64,000 bases of DNA from Dankookia rubra (GTDB taxonomy: Bacteria; Pseudomonadota; Alphaproteobacteria; Acetobacterales; Acetobacteraceae), in the NCBI RefSeq assembly GCF_004355005.1, contig NZ_SMSJ01000007.1, forward strand, positions 101,716 to 165,715, written 5' to 3'. A program made the position numbers and the translations under genes. Under the pieces are notes generated by a model. That model ran no database searches, was not told where the DNA came from, and worked only from the letters and a program-made list of their open reading frames with translations. Shown here one piece after another: positions 1-8,625 of the stretch (positions are counted from its first letter, which is position 1; each line of letters starts with the position of its first letter).

Positions 1-224
1 TCATCCCGGTGCTCGGCCTGCTCGACGAGGCGATCCTGCTGCCGCTGGCGATCCTGCTGGTGATCCGGCTGATCCCTGCGCCCCTGCTGGCGGAGTTCCG
101 CGCCACCGCCGCGGCGACCGAAGCGCGGCCGGGCAGCCGGGTGGGGGCGGCCTTCGTCGTTCTGGTCTGGCTGCTGGCAGCCGCGGGGCTGGCCTGGTGG
201 TTCTGGCCGCGGACGGCGGCTTAG
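1..224 (+). CDS. DUF1232 (YkvA-type) membrane protein, C-terminal part
   Basis: Only the 3' end of the gene lies in the window. The frame is open from base 3 to the TAG at 222-224. The visible protein starts IPVLGLLDEA and continues LPLAILLVIRLIP, which matches the hydrophobic core of DUF1232/YkvA proteins (small inner-membrane proteins of unknown role, usually with an F-P-V/I-x-G-x-L/I-D-D stretch). A second hydrophobic segment lies near the C-terminus before WFWPRTAA. The start and N-terminus are missing, so nothing can be said about its promoter or operon. Confidence 0.6.
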   Translation, partial: IPVLGLLDEAILLPLAILLVIRLIPAPLLAEFRATAAATEARPGSRVGAAFVVLVWLLAAAGLAWWFWPRTAA

Positions 225-282
225 GTCGGGGCGGAAAAGGCATGTCCTCCCCGGCCTGCCCTCGTTCCGTTGCCCGCGGCTG

Positions 283-675
283 CTAAAGCGCCACCACCAG
301 GTCGATCTCCACCAGCGCGCCGACCGCCAGCGCGGTGACGCCGACGCAGGTCCGCGCCGGCAGGCCGCCGGGCGGGAAGCTGGCCTCCCAAATCGCGTTC
401 ATCGCCGGATAGTCGCGGACGAACTCCGTCAGGTAGACCCGGGCGAAGACCGCCCGCTTCCAGGCGCCGCCGCTGCCGGACAGCACCGTTTTCAGGTTCT
501 CGATCACCTGCCGGGTCTGCGGCTCGATCCCGCCCTCCACCAGCCGCATTCCGCCGCCCGGCAGGGTCGGCATCTGGCCGGTGACAAACAGGAAGTCGCC
601 CGCCCGCACCGCATGGCTGAAAGGCGCGACGCGCTGCGGCGCATCGGGCAGCAGGAAGCGGGTGACCTCCAGCAC
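283..675 (-). CDS. RidA/YjgF family enamine-imine deaminase
   Basis: A 130-residue protein of normal RidA length. The family hydrolyses reactive enamine/imine intermediates released by PLP enzymes. The hallmark Arg of the active site is in PARTCVGV (about R108), followed by VEIDLV. The GTG start (675-673) overlaps the TAG stop of the upstream SDR gene, so the two are translationally coupled. A PLP-dependent diaminopropionate ammonia-lyase, which makes an aminoacrylate-type intermediate, is transcribed divergently next door, so a RidA here makes sense. That functional link is inference. Confidence 0.85.
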   Translation of the reverse strand: MLEVTRFLLPDAPQRVAPFSHAVRAGDFLFVTGQMPTLPGGGMRLVEGGIEPQTRQVIENLKTVLSGSGGAWKRAVFARVYLTEFVRDYPAMNAIWEASFPPGGLPARTCVGVTALAVGALVEIDLVVAL

Positions 676-1661
676 TACAGGCCGCGCTCGGCCCGGGTCG
701 CCGCCAGGTCGTCGGCGATGAAGGCCTCGACGATCTCCTCCAGGCTCTCCTGCTCGGAGAAGCCGTGCAGCCGGCGGGCGCGCTCGGCGGTGAAGCTGGC
801 CGGCCAGGTGCCGACGATCGCCTCGATCGCCGCATCCGGCACAGGCTTGACCCGGGCCCGCGCCTCGGGGCCCGCCACCGCCTCCAGCGCGCTCAGCATC
901 TTGCCCACGGTGGCGCTGCGGCCCGGCGGGTTGATGCCGCGGTCGAGGCCGAGTGGGGCGGTGTCCATCGCCATGGCATGCAGGAACCAGTCGACCGCGC
1001 GGCGGGGTGAGCAGATCCAGAGGGCGAATTCCTCCGGCACCGGCAATTCGGTCTCGAGCCCCAGCAGCGGCTCCCGCAGGATGGCCGAGACGAAGGACGA
1101 GGCCGCCTTGTTCGGCCGGCCCGGCCGGATGATGACGGTCGGCAGGCGCAGGCTGACCGCATCCAGCATGCCGCGTCGGCTGGCATCCTGCAGCAGCAGT
1201 TCGGCCGCCGCCTTCTCCGCACCGTAGCTGTTGCCGGGCATTTGGCGCGCATCGTCCTCCAGCCGCGCCTCCTGCCCGCCGCTGAAGCTGGCGACCGAGG
1301 AGGTGAAGACCACCCGCGGCGGTTTCGGCAGGGCACGGCAGGCCTGCAGCACCGCCAGCGTCCCGTGCAGGTTTACCGTCAAACCGAGGTCGAAATCGGC
1401 TTCCGCCTGCGCCGAGACCACGGCCGCCAAGTGCACCACCACGTCGGTGCCGGGCGGGACCGCCGCCTTCGCCGCCTCGGCATCGGCGATGTTGCCGCCG
1501 AGGCAGCGGACCGCGAAGGGCGCCTCGACCGGGGCCGGCGCCGCGAGGTCGAAAAGGGTCAGGCCGGTAATGGCTTGGCCGTCCAGCGCGCCGTCGGCCG
1601 CCAGGCGATGCGCCAGCTTGCGGCCGAGGAAGCCCCCGCCGCCCAGGATCGTGATCTGCAT
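675..1661 (-). CDS. NAD-dependent epimerase/dehydratase family protein, D-erythronate dehydrogenase (DenD)-like
   Basis: 328 residues, extended SDR fold. The N-terminal nucleotide-binding motif is GGGGFLG (residues 7-13). The SDR catalytic pair is Tyr146/Lys150 in SYGAEKAAAE, with serines at 121-122. The ATG at 1661 was chosen because AAGGAGG lies about 6 bases upstream; a longer frame exists upstream but would run into the promoter region. Overall length and motifs resemble DenD-type dehydrogenases, which oxidise D-erythronate in four-carbon sugar-acid catabolism, but partner genes (isomerase, kinase, aldolase) are not seen, so substrate is uncertain. It is first in a two-gene leftward operon with the RidA gene. 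Confidence 0.65.
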   Translation of the reverse strand: MQITILGGGGFLGRKLAHRLAADGALDGQAITGLTLFDLAAPAPVEAPFAVRCLGGNIADAEAAKAAVPPGTDVVVHLAAVVSAQAEADFDLGLTVNLHGTLAVLQACRALPKPPRVVFTSSVASFSGGQEARLEDDARQMPGNSYGAEKAAAELLLQDASRRGMLDAVSLRLPTVIIRPGRPNKAASSFVSAILREPLLGLETELPVPEEFALWICSPRRAVDWFLHAMAMDTAPLGLDRGINPPGRSATVGKMLSALEAVAGPEARARVKPVPDAAIEAIVGTWPASFTAERARRLHGFSEQESLEEIVEAFIADDLAATRAERGL

Positions 1662-1746
1662 GGCGTCCTCCTTTTCGCGCCGTGGCGCCCTGGCCTTGAT
1701 GTCGCGCCTTGGCAGCATCGGCGCAAGCGGGCCATGGTCCGCCGCC

Positions 1747-2910
1747 ATGACCATACCCCGCTGCCCCTACCGCCTGCTGCTCAACCGCCATGCCGGGACC
1801 CCCGGCGTGGTCGTCCTGCCCGATGGCGGGTTCCGCCGCGCCAAGGCGGAGATCGCCTCCTGGCCCGGCTATGCGCCGACGCCGATGCTGCCGCTGCCGG
1901 ATATGGCAACTGCCGCCCGGGTGGCAGCGGTGCATTGGAAGGACGAGGGCGGGCGCTTCGGGCTCGGCAGTTTCAAGGCGCTGGGCGGGGCCTATGCGGT
2001 GATGAAGCTGCTGCAGGCAGAGCTGTCGCGCCGCGGCGTGGCCAATGCCGCCACCGCCGAGGAATTGGCCGAGGGCCAGTACAAGGACGCCGTCGACGCC
2101 ATCACCGTGACCTGCGCCACCGACGGCAACCATGGCCGCAGCGTCGCCTGGGGCGCCCAGCGCTTCGGCGCCCGCTGCGTCATCTTCGTGCACGAAGCGG
2201 TAAGCCAGGGTCGCCGCGACGCCATCGCCAAATATGGCGCCGAGATCCGCGTGATCCCCGGCACCTATGACGATGCCGTGCGCGTGGCCCAGCGCACGGC
2301 TACCGCCGAGGCCTGGTTCGTCGTCTCCGACACCTCCTACCCCGGCTACACCGAGGTGCCGCGCGACGTCATGCAGGGCTACCGGGTGATGGCCGACGAG
2401 GCCGCCGAATCCCTGCCCGAACCGCCAACTCATGTCTTCATCCAGGGCGGGGTGGGGGGCGTCGCTGCCGCCGTCTCGGTCCAGATGCGCGCCCGCTACG
2501 GCGCCAATGCCCCGAAGCTGGTCGTGGTGGAGCCGGAGAAGGCCGCCTGCCTGCTGGCCAGCGCCGAGGCCGGGCAGCCGACCGCCATCGAGGGCGAGCT
2601 GGACACCCTGATGGCCGGCCTGGCCTGCGGCGAGCCGAGCCTGCTCGCCTGGCAGGAGCTGGAGCGCGCCGCCTTCGCCTGGATGGCGGTGCCGGACGAC
2701 TCGGCGGTGGATTGCATGCGGCTGCTGGCGAAGCGCACCCCGAAGGTGGTTGCCGGGGAGAGCGCGGTCGCCGGCCTCGCCGGCCTGCTGCTGGCCGCCC
2801 GCGATCCCTTCGGCCGCAACGCGCTGGGGCTGGATGAGGGCAGCCGGATCCTGCTCTTCGGTACCGAGGGGGCCACTGACCCGGAGCTCTATGCCAAGCT
2901 GGCCGGGTGA
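1747..2910 (+). CDS. dpaL: Diaminopropionate ammonia-lyase
   Basis: 387 residues, PLP fold type II. The Schiff-base lysine is in FGLGSFKALGG (K77), and the phosphate-binding glycine loop is QGGVGGVAAA. The family converts 2,3-diaminopropionate to pyruvate and two ammonia. The ATG at 1747 begins TIPRCPYRLLLNRHAG, a normal N-terminus for the family; further upstream the frame lies antisense to the SDR gene. The gene is divergent from the SDR/RidA pair across an 85-base region that must hold both promoters. DpaL and YgeX are the same family. Confidence 0.88.
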   Translation: MTIPRCPYRLLLNRHAGTPGVVVLPDGGFRRAKAEIASWPGYAPTPMLPLPDMATAARVAAVHWKDEGGRFGLGSFKALGGAYAVMKLLQAELSRRGVANAATAEELAEGQYKDAVDAITVTCATDGNHGRSVAWGAQRFGARCVIFVHEAVSQGRRDAIAKYGAEIRVIPGTYDDAVRVAQRTATAEAWFVVSDTSYPGYTEVPRDVMQGYRVMADEAAESLPEPPTHVFIQGGVGGVAAAVSVQMRARYGANAPKLVVVEPEKAACLLASAEAGQPTAIEGELDTLMAGLACGEPSLLAWQELERAAFAWMAVPDDSAVDCMRLLAKRTPKVVAGESAVAGLAGLLLAARDPFGRNALGLDEGSRILLFGTEGATDPELYAKLAG

Positions 2911-2954
2911 TATTTCGGCGCGGCCGCTTGCCGCGGGGCTGCCGCTTCACCAAT

Positions 2955-2972
2955 CTGACGCCAGGTTGTCAC
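2955..2972 (+). promoter_or_regulatory. Possible Pho box upstream of ugpB
   Basis: CTGACGC-CAGG-TTGTCAC reads as two direct 7-mers spaced by four bases. It matches the PhoB consensus CTGTCAT-N4-CTGTCAT at 9 of 14 positions, and the second half (TGTCA) is the better one. It lies about 60 bases before the ugpB ATG. ugp operons of E. coli and rhizobia are known members of the phosphate-starvation regulon. The match is imperfect, so this is a candidate only. Confidence 0.3.
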
Positions 2973-2985
2973 AGAAGCGCAACGC

Positions 2986-3006
2986 GCGGCGGCTACCTGC
3001 CGCCGC
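2986..3006 (+). promoter_or_regulatory. Hairpin in the ugpB leader
   Basis: Perfect 7-base inverted repeat (GCGGCGG / CCGCCGC) with a 7-base loop, between dpaL and ugpB and ending 28 bases before the ugpB ATG. It could end dpaL transcription or fold in the ugpB leader. There is no T-run after it. Confidence 0.3.
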
Positions 3007-3034
3007 ACCAATCGATGATCGGGGAGATCACGCC

Positions 3035-4366
3035 ATGCATCGCCGTTCCTTGCTGGCCGGGGCCGCCGCCCTCGGCTTCGCCGCGCCCGCGGCCGTGCGG
3101 GCGCAGGCCCGGACCGAAATCCAGTTCTGGCACGCCATGCCCGGCGTCCTCGGCGAGATCGTGGCCGAGCAGGTCAAGCGCTTCAACGACAGCCAGGCCA
3201 GCGTCACCGTCGTCCCGAGCTTCAAGGGCAGCTACACCGATGCCATGACCGGGGCGATCGCTGCCTGGCGGGCCGGCAACCCGCCGCATATCGTCCAGGT
3301 CTTCGAGGTTGGCACCGCCACCATGATGTCGGCCGGCCCGGCGATCCGCCCGGTGCACGAGCTGCTGGCCCAGTCGGGCGTTGCGCTCGACCCGAAGCGC
3401 TACCTCGCCGGCGTCCGCGGCTACTACAGCGACACCCAGGGGCGGCTGATCTCGATGCCGCACAACTCCTCCTCCGCCATCATGTGGATCAACCTCGACG
3501 CCTTCGAGAAGGCCGGGCTGTCCACCACCGACCTGCCGAAGACCTGGAAGCAGATCCGCGCCGCGGCGGAGAAGATCAAGGCGGCCAATGCCGCGCCGGT
3601 CGCCGTCACGACGTCCTGGCCCACCTGGGTCATGTTCGAGCAGATGGCGGCGATGCACGACGTGCCCTTCGCCACCCTGTCGAACGGCTTCGAGGGGCTG
3701 GGCGCCGAGCTGCGGCTGACCAGCCCGCTCTTCGTCAAGCAGGTGGAATACCTGTTGGCGCTGCAGAAGGACGGCATGTTCCGCTACGGCGGCCGCGACA
3801 ATGCCGCCGACGGGCTTTTCGTCTCGGGCGAGGCGGCGGTCAGCTTCATGTCCTCCTCGCTGCGCGCGCGCGTCGGCAAGGAGGCCAAGTTCAAATGGGC
3901 CTCGGTTCCGCTGCCCTACCATGACGACGTGATCGCCACGCCGAAGAATGGCGTGCTCGGCGGCGCCAGCCTCTGGACGCTGACCTCGAAGACCCGGACG
4001 CCGGCGGAATACAAGGGCGTGGCGGAGTTCTTCCGCTCGATCTCCGACGTCGACCAGGACCTTTGGTGGCACAAGGCGACCGGCTACGTGCCGATCACCC
4101 TGGCGGCCTACGAGAAGGCCAAGGCCGAGGGCTACTACACGCAGAACCCCGGCGCCGACGCCGCCATCCTGCAGCTCTCCCGCGCCGAGCCGACGCCGAA
4201 CAGCGCCGGCTTCCGGCTCGGCGGGATGGTCGAGATCAGGAACATCATCCAGGAGGAGTTGGAAAAGGCGCTGCAGGGGCAGCAGGGCGCGACCGCGGCG
4301 CTCGAATCCGCCAACCGGCGCGGCAACGTGGTGCTGCGGAACTTCGAGCGGGCGAACAAGGCCTGA
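3035..4366 (+). CDS. ugpB: sn-glycerol-3-phosphate ABC transporter substrate-binding protein
   Basis: 443 residues. It has an N-terminal signal peptide (MHRRSLLAGAAALG..., cleavage around residue 23 after AVRA) and then an extracellular solute-binding domain type 1 with the UgpB-like opening EIQFWHAMPG. It delivers glycerol-3-phosphate or glycerophosphodiesters to UgpAE in the periplasm. ATG at 3035 is preceded by GGGGAG. It heads a four-gene operon in the standard order B-A-E-C. No enzyme gene such as ugpQ follows. Related family-1 binding proteins take other sugars, but the gene order and UgpA/E similarity support the ugp assignment. Confidence 0.88.
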   Translation: MHRRSLLAGAAALGFAAPAAVRAQARTEIQFWHAMPGVLGEIVAEQVKRFNDSQASVTVVPSFKGSYTDAMTGAIAAWRAGNPPHIVQVFEVGTATMMSAGPAIRPVHELLAQSGVALDPKRYLAGVRGYYSDTQGRLISMPHNSSSAIMWINLDAFEKAGLSTTDLPKTWKQIRAAAEKIKAANAAPVAVTTSWPTWVMFEQMAAMHDVPFATLSNGFEGLGAELRLTSPLFVKQVEYLLALQKDGMFRYGGRDNAADGLFVSGEAAVSFMSSSLRARVGKEAKFKWASVPLPYHDDVIATPKNGVLGGASLWTLTSKTRTPAEYKGVAEFFRSISDVDQDLWWHKATGYVPITLAAYEKAKAEGYYTQNPGADAAILQLSRAEPTPNSAGFRLGGMVEIRNIIQEELEKALQGQQGATAALESANRRGNVVLRNFERANKA

Positions 4367-4370
4367 ACCA

Positions 4371-4397
4371 TCCAGGGAGGGCGCCGCCCTCCCTGGA
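4371..4397 (+). promoter_or_regulatory. Strong hairpin between ugpB and ugpA
   Basis: Perfect 13-base inverted repeat TCCAGGGAGGGCG / CGCCCTCCCTGGA around one central base (in practice about 11 pairs and a small loop), starting four bases after the ugpB stop. Such hairpins commonly stabilise the 3' end of binding-protein mRNA or partly terminate, so that the receptor is made in excess over the permeases. No T-run follows. Confidence 0.6.
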
Positions 4398-4409
4398 CCC
4401 ACCCGCTAA

Positions 4410-4423
4410 AGGCCGAAAGGCCT
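4410..4423 (+). promoter_or_regulatory. GNRA-tetraloop hairpin before ugpA
   Basis: AGGCC-GAAA-GGCCT, a 5-pair stem with a GAAA tetraloop, 28 bases before the TTG start of ugpA and 12 bases after the larger hairpin. It could be an RNA processing or stability element. Confidence 0.4.
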
Positions 4424-4450
4424 CTGGAAACCTCTAGCAAGGCGCGCGAC

Positions 4451-5332
4451 TTGGATCGGAAGGTCGTCTTCAATCAGAAGCTGCTGCCCTATCTGCTGCT
4501 GCTGCCGCAGATGGCGATCACCCTCGTCTTCTTCTTCTGGCCGGCGGGGCAGGCTGTGTGGTTCGCCTTCCTGCGGCAGGACGCCTTCGGCATCCGCACC
4601 ACCTTCGTGGGCTTCGAGAATTTCACCGACCTCTTCGCCGACCCGCTCTACCTCGACACGATCCGCAACACCGCGGTCTTCTCGACCGGCGTGACCATCC
4701 TCGCGCTGGCCGTGGCACTGCTGCTGGCGGTGCTGGCGGACCGGCAGATCCGCGGCGCCACGGGCTACCGCACCCTGCTGATCTGGCCATATGCCATCGC
4801 GCCGGCGATCGCCGCGGTGTTGTGGATCTTTCTTTTTCACCCCTCGATCGGGCTGATCGGCCGGGCCCTGAACGATGCCGGCCTGCCCTTCGACTACAAG
4901 CTGAACGGCAACCAGGCGATGCTGGTGGTGATCCTGGCCTCCGCCTGGAAGCAGGTCTCCTACAACTTCATCTTCTTTCTGGCCGGCCTGCAATCCATCC
5001 CGAAGGCGGTGCTGGAAGCCGCCGCCATCGATGGGGCACGGGCGACGCGGCGGTTCTGGACCATCATCTTCCCGCTGCTCTCGCCCACCACCTTCTTCCT
5101 GCTGGTGGTCAACCTGGTCTACGCTTTCTTCGACACCTTCGGGGTCATCGACGCGTTGACCAAGGGTGGCCCGGCCAAGGCGACGGAGACGCTGATCTAC
5201 CGCGCCTATGTCGACGGCCGGGTGAACCTCGACCTCGGCTCCTCCTCGGCCCAGTCGGTGGTGCTGATGATCGTCGTCATCCTGCTGACCGCCATCCAGT
5301 TCCGCTATGTCGAACGCCGTGTCCACTACTGA
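4451..5332 (+). CDS. ugpA: sn-glycerol-3-phosphate ABC transporter permease UgpA
   Basis: 293 residues with six predicted membrane helices. The cytoplasmic EAA loop ([20 protein letters not shown]) contacts the ATPase. The only sensible start is TTG at 4451, giving (M)[19 protein letters not shown], which lines up with the N-terminus usual for UgpA. A TTG start with little Shine-Dalgarno signal, after two hairpins, suggests lower expression than ugpB. Its last 26 bases overlap ugpE. Confidence 0.88.
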   Translation: MDRKVVFNQKLLPYLLLLPQMAITLVFFFWPAGQAVWFAFLRQDAFGIRTTFVGFENFTDLFADPLYLDTIRNTAVFSTGVTILALAVALLLAVLADRQIRGATGYRTLLIWPYAIAPAIAAVLWIFLFHPSIGLIGRALNDAGLPFDYKLNGNQAMLVVILASAWKQVSYNFIFFLAGLQSIPKAVLEAAAIDGARATRRFWTIIFPLLSPTTFFLLVVNLVYAFFDTFGVIDALTKGGPAKATETLIYRAYVDGRVNLDLGSSSAQSVVLMIVVILLTAIQFRYVERRVHY

Positions 5333-6173
5333 GGCGCCCGCCATCGAGCGCCAGACGGGCGCCTGGGTGACGCATGCGATCCTCGGGATCGGCGTCATCC
5401 TGTTTGCCCTGCCGCTCTGGATCGTCCTGATGGGCTCGACCCACGACGCGGCCACCATCGGCCGTGGCGAGGTGCCGCTGCTGCCGGGCGCCCATGCACT
5501 GGAGAACTACCGCGCCGCCTGGACCCAGGGCGGCACCGGCGTCGGCGTCGGCTGGATGCTGTGGAACAGCATGGTCATTGCGTTGTCGATCGCGATCGGC
5601 AAGATCGCCATCTCCATCATCTCGGCCTATGCGGTGGTCTTCTTCCGCTTTCCAGGCCGGCGGCTGTTCTTCTGGGCGATCTTCATCACCTTGATGCTGC
5701 CGGTCGAGGTCCGAATCTTCCCGACCTTCAAGGTGGTGTCCGACCTCGGCCTGGTGAACACCTATGCCGGGCTGATCATCCCGGTCATCGCCTCCGCCAC
5801 GGCGACGCTGCTGTTCCGCCAGTTCTTCCTGACCATCCCGGACGAGTTCGTCGAGGCGGCGAAGATGGACGGCGCCGGGCCGCTCCGCTTTTTCTGGGAC
5901 GTGGTGCTGCCGCTGTCGCGCACCAACATGGCGGCGCTCTTCGTCATCCTCTTTGTCTATGGCTGGAACCAGTATCTCTGGCCGCTGCTGGTCGCCACCT
6001 CGGCCGATGTCGAGACGGTGGTGATCGGCATGGTCAAGATGATCGGCTCCGAGTCCAATACCGAGTGGAACATCGTCATGGCGACTTGCGTGCTCGCCAT
6101 GCTGCCGCCGGTCCTGGTGGTGATGCTGATGCAGCGCTGGTTCGTCAAAGGCCTCACGGATACCGAGAAGTAA
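5307..6173 (+). CDS. ugpE: sn-glycerol-3-phosphate ABC transporter permease UgpE
   Basis: 288 residues, inner-membrane permease of the MalG type. The EAA loop is [20 protein letters not shown], and the C-terminal end [13 protein letters not shown] is typical of this subfamily. It begins inside the 3' end of ugpA and ends in TAATG, sharing a base with the ugpC start, so the three genes are translationally coupled. It pairs with UgpA to form the membrane channel. Confidence 0.9.
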   Translation: MSNAVSTTEAPAIERQTGAWVTHAILGIGVILFALPLWIVLMGSTHDAATIGRGEVPLLPGAHALENYRAAWTQGGTGVGVGWMLWNSMVIALSIAIGKIAISIISAYAVVFFRFPGRRLFFWAIFITLMLPVEVRIFPTFKVVSDLGLVNTYAGLIIPVIASATATLLFRQFFLTIPDEFVEAAKMDGAGPLRFFWDVVLPLSRTNMAALFVILFVYGWNQYLWPLLVATSADVETVVIGMVKMIGSESNTEWNIVMATCVLAMLPPVLVVMLMQRWFVKGLTDTEK

Positions 6174-7246
6174 TGGCCACCCTCGACCTCATGGACGTCC
6201 GCAAGTCTTTCGGTCCGACGCAGGTGCTGCACGGCGTCGACCTGCATGTCGCGGATGGCGAGATGATCGTCATCGTCGGCGCCTCGGGCTGCGGCAAGTC
6301 GACGCTGCTGCGCATCGTCGCGGGGCTCGAGACCGCGACCAGCGGCCATGTGCGGATCGAGGGGCGGGAGGTCACCGGTCTCGAGCCCGCCGACCGTGAC
6401 ATCGCCATGGTGTTCCAGAACTACGCGCTCTACCCGCACATGACCGTCGCGCAGAACATGGGCTACGGGCTCAAAATCCGTGGCCTGCCGCGGGACGAGA
6501 TCGCCCGCCGGGTCGCCGCGACGGCCGAACTCATCGGCATCGGCCCGCTGCTTGACCGCCGGCCGCGCCAGCTTTCGGGTGGCCAGCGCCAGCGCGTCGC
6601 CATGGGCCGCGCCATCATCCGCGAACCGAAGCTGTTCCTGTTCGACGAGCCGCTTTCCAATCTCGACGCCAAGCTCCGCGTCCAAATGCGGGCCGAGATC
6701 CGCCGGCTGCAGAAGCGGCTCGGCGTCACTTCGTTGTTCGTGACGCATGACCAAGTCGAGGCGATGACCCTCGGCGACCGTCTCGTGGTGATGCACCAGG
6801 GCCATGCGGCGCAGGTGGCGACGCCGATGGAGATCTTCGAGCGGCCGGCCGACACCTACGTCGCCGGCTTCATCGGCAGCCCCTCCATGAACTTCCTGGC
6901 GGGCCGCCTGGCGGAGGCCGGGCAGGCCGTGGCGCTGGAGGCCGGGCCGGTGATCCGCTTCGCCGATGGCCCGCGTCCGGGCCCGGACGGCATGCCGCTG
7001 ACGATTGGCGTCCGGCCGGAGCATATTCGCCTCGATGCCGCCGGTCTCGCCCTCGCGCTGGAACTGGCCGAGCCGCTGGGGTCGGAGACCGTGCTGCACG
7101 GCCGGTTGCCGAATGGGGAGGCGCTGGTGGTCAAGCTCACCGGCCCCGGCCCGCGCGACGGCACGCTGCCAGTCGCCCTGCCGGCCGAGGCGCTGCACGT
7201 CTTCGCGGCGGATGGGGGCCGCCGGCTGGACCCGGCCTGCGACTGA
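6173..7246 (+). CDS. ugpC: sn-glycerol-3-phosphate ABC transporter ATP-binding protein
   Basis: 357 residues. Walker A is GASGCGKST (36-44), the Q-loop is in [14 protein letters not shown], the signature is LSGGQ (134-138), and Walker B is LFLFDEP with D158/E159. The C-terminal third has the MalK/UgpC regulatory TOBE-type domain ([11 protein letters not shown]). The ATG overlaps the ugpE stop as TAATG. UgpC energises uptake at the inner membrane. MalK-like ATPases can serve several importers, but operon position ties this one to UgpBAE. Confidence 0.92.
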   Translation: MATLDLMDVRKSFGPTQVLHGVDLHVADGEMIVIVGASGCGKSTLLRIVAGLETATSGHVRIEGREVTGLEPADRDIAMVFQNYALYPHMTVAQNMGYGLKIRGLPRDEIARRVAATAELIGIGPLLDRRPRQLSGGQRQRVAMGRAIIREPKLFLFDEPLSNLDAKLRVQMRAEIRRLQKRLGVTSLFVTHDQVEAMTLGDRLVVMHQGHAAQVATPMEIFERPADTYVAGFIGSPSMNFLAGRLAEAGQAVALEAGPVIRFADGPRPGPDGMPLTIGVRPEHIRLDAAGLALALELAEPLGSETVLHGRLPNGEALVVKLTGPGPRDGTLPVALPAEALHVFAADGGRRLDPACD

Positions 7247-7254
7247 GCGGCGGC

Positions 7255-8448
7255 TCACGCCGTCACCATCAGCAGCGCCTGCCGCCGGACGTCCTCGACC
7301 CGGCTGGTCCAGCCGCGGCCGAAGCGGTCAAAGCCGGCAAGGCTGCGGTAGAATTCCAGCCTCGCCTGACAGATGGCACCGACCAGGGCCCGGGCATCCG
7401 CCGCCTGCGCCGCGCGCAGGGTGAAGGGCCCGACCGCGCCGTCCGGCGTGGTGCCGACCGACCGCTGCAGCGCCTTCACCGCGTTGGCCGGCCCGGCATT
7501 CACCCCGAAATCGAAGACCACCAGGTCGACACCGCGCGGCAGGTCCTCGCAACGCATCAGATTCCAGTACTGCGCCCGGTAGATCTCCTTCGCTTCCGCG
7601 GGCCGCAGGTCGCGGACTTCCTCGGCGGTCACCGGCCGGCCGCGCCAGGCCGCAAGGGTCCGGGCCGTGATGCCCATCTGCGTCGCACCGCCGGGATCGG
7701 CCGGGTCGTCGACAAAGCCGCCCTCCTTCGCCAGGACCACCTCCATGCAGAGGTCGAAGCGGCTTGGCTGCCCGGGCACCAGGCCGGGGAACGGTTGCGT
7801 GGAAACGGGGGCGGGGGCGGCAACCGGCACCCGCCGTGCCGCCTCCGCCACCTGGCCCTGCTGCAGCGCCACCAGCGTACGGTCCTTGTCGCGCGATCCC
7901 TGACTGGAGCCGAGCCAGAAATTCACCACCGCGGTGAAGCCCGCGACCAGGGAGCCGACGACGACATTCAGCAGCGTCAGCGCGGTCCCGTCGCTGGTCT
8001 GCGGCGGATCCCGCACCAGCCAAGCTGTGAAAGCGAAGAAGCCGAGCAGGACGAGCACCGAAACCATCGCCGGCCCCAGCGCCACGGTCCTGGCGGTCCA
8101 GCCCTCGGCGCCGAGCGCACCCAGCATGGCCTCGCTGGCCCGCCTGCGGTCGTCGAGCTCGGTGCGCAGCGCCTCGGCCAGCGCCTGCCGCTCGGCCTGG
8201 CGATCCTTCTGCTGCAACTCCAGGTACTCCCGCCGGATCTCCTCCAGTCGGAGCGTCAGCGCGCTGACCTTGGCCGGGTCAGCCCGGATCGCGCTGGCGG
8301 CATCCTCGATGCTACCGACGCCGGCGACGGACTGCACCACCTCGGCGACCCTGCCGGCCACCTCGCCGGCACGACGCCCGCCGAACAACCCGACCAGCTC
8401 CGGCACGAGGCTGCCGGCGAGAGATATCAGGGGAATCAGCGGCAGCAT
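7255..8448 (-). CDS. Holin-like membrane domain fused to GH108 N-acetylmuramidase
   Basis: 397 residues. Residues 1-100 have a hydrophobic N-terminus and a charged, probably coiled-coil segment. Two transmembrane helices lie near 122-143 and 156-178, resembling the three-TM holin found with gene-transfer-agent lysis genes. A Pro/Ala linker (205-225) leads to a GH108 muramidase domain (230-397) with the catalytic Glu in AKEGGFVDDPADPGGATQMG (E242) and a C-terminal peptidoglycan-binding segment. GH108 enzymes cut glycan strands. No phage or GTA structural genes are adjacent; ugpC converges on it with an 8-base gap. ATG at 8448 has GGAG upstream. It could be a domesticated lysis or protein-release enzyme. 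Confidence 0.75.
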   Translation of the reverse strand: MLPLIPLISLAGSLVPELVGLFGGRRAGEVAGRVAEVVQSVAGVGSIEDAASAIRADPAKVSALTLRLEEIRREYLELQQKDRQAERQALAEALRTELDDRRRASEAMLGALGAEGWTARTVALGPAMVSVLVLLGFFAFTAWLVRDPPQTSDGTALTLLNVVVGSLVAGFTAVVNFWLGSSQGSRDKDRTLVALQQGQVAEAARRVPVAAPAPVSTQPFPGLVPGQPSRFDLCMEVVLAKEGGFVDDPADPGGATQMGITARTLAAWRGRPVTAEEVRDLRPAEAKEIYRAQYWNLMRCEDLPRGVDLVVFDFGVNAGPANAVKALQRSVGTTPDGAVGPFTLRAAQAADARALVGAICQARLEFYRSLAGFDRFGRGWTSRVEDVRRQALLMVTA

Positions 8449-8567
8449 GGCCTGTCTCCTCGACGGGGGACCGGCCGCACCGGCCCCGGAGAGGAAAAAT
8501 TACCTAAATCCGGACGCCTTTTGCAAGGAAAATATTGCTATAACGGGGTCGGCATTACGGCTCACCA

Positions 8568-8588
8568 GGCGGGCTGGTTCGGCCCGCC
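8568..8588 (-). terminator. Possible terminator after the priming sugar transferase
   Basis: Perfect 7-base inverted repeat (GGCGGGC / GCCCGCC, 7-base loop) starting about 38 bases past the sugar transferase stop in the direction of transcription. No clear T-run, so it is weak evidence. The rest of 8449-8625 shows no gene and should hold the promoter of the muramidase gene. Confidence 0.35.
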
Positions 8589-8625
8589 GGCCCCCGGCCT
8601 GCCGTTGCCGGGGCATCTTGGCAAG

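Noticed and set aside
283-2433. A very long open frame on the minus strand covering the RidA gene, the SDR region and the ammonia-lyase
   Set aside because: Only its last part (RidA) resembles a known family. The remainder is the antisense or out-of-frame image of the SDR and ammonia-lyase genes and has low-complexity Arg/Gly/Ala content.
8515-8550. TTGCAA and TATAAC as a promoter pair near 8520-8545
   Set aside because: The spacing is about 12 bases, too short for a sigma-70 promoter, and no gene starts downstream on that strand.
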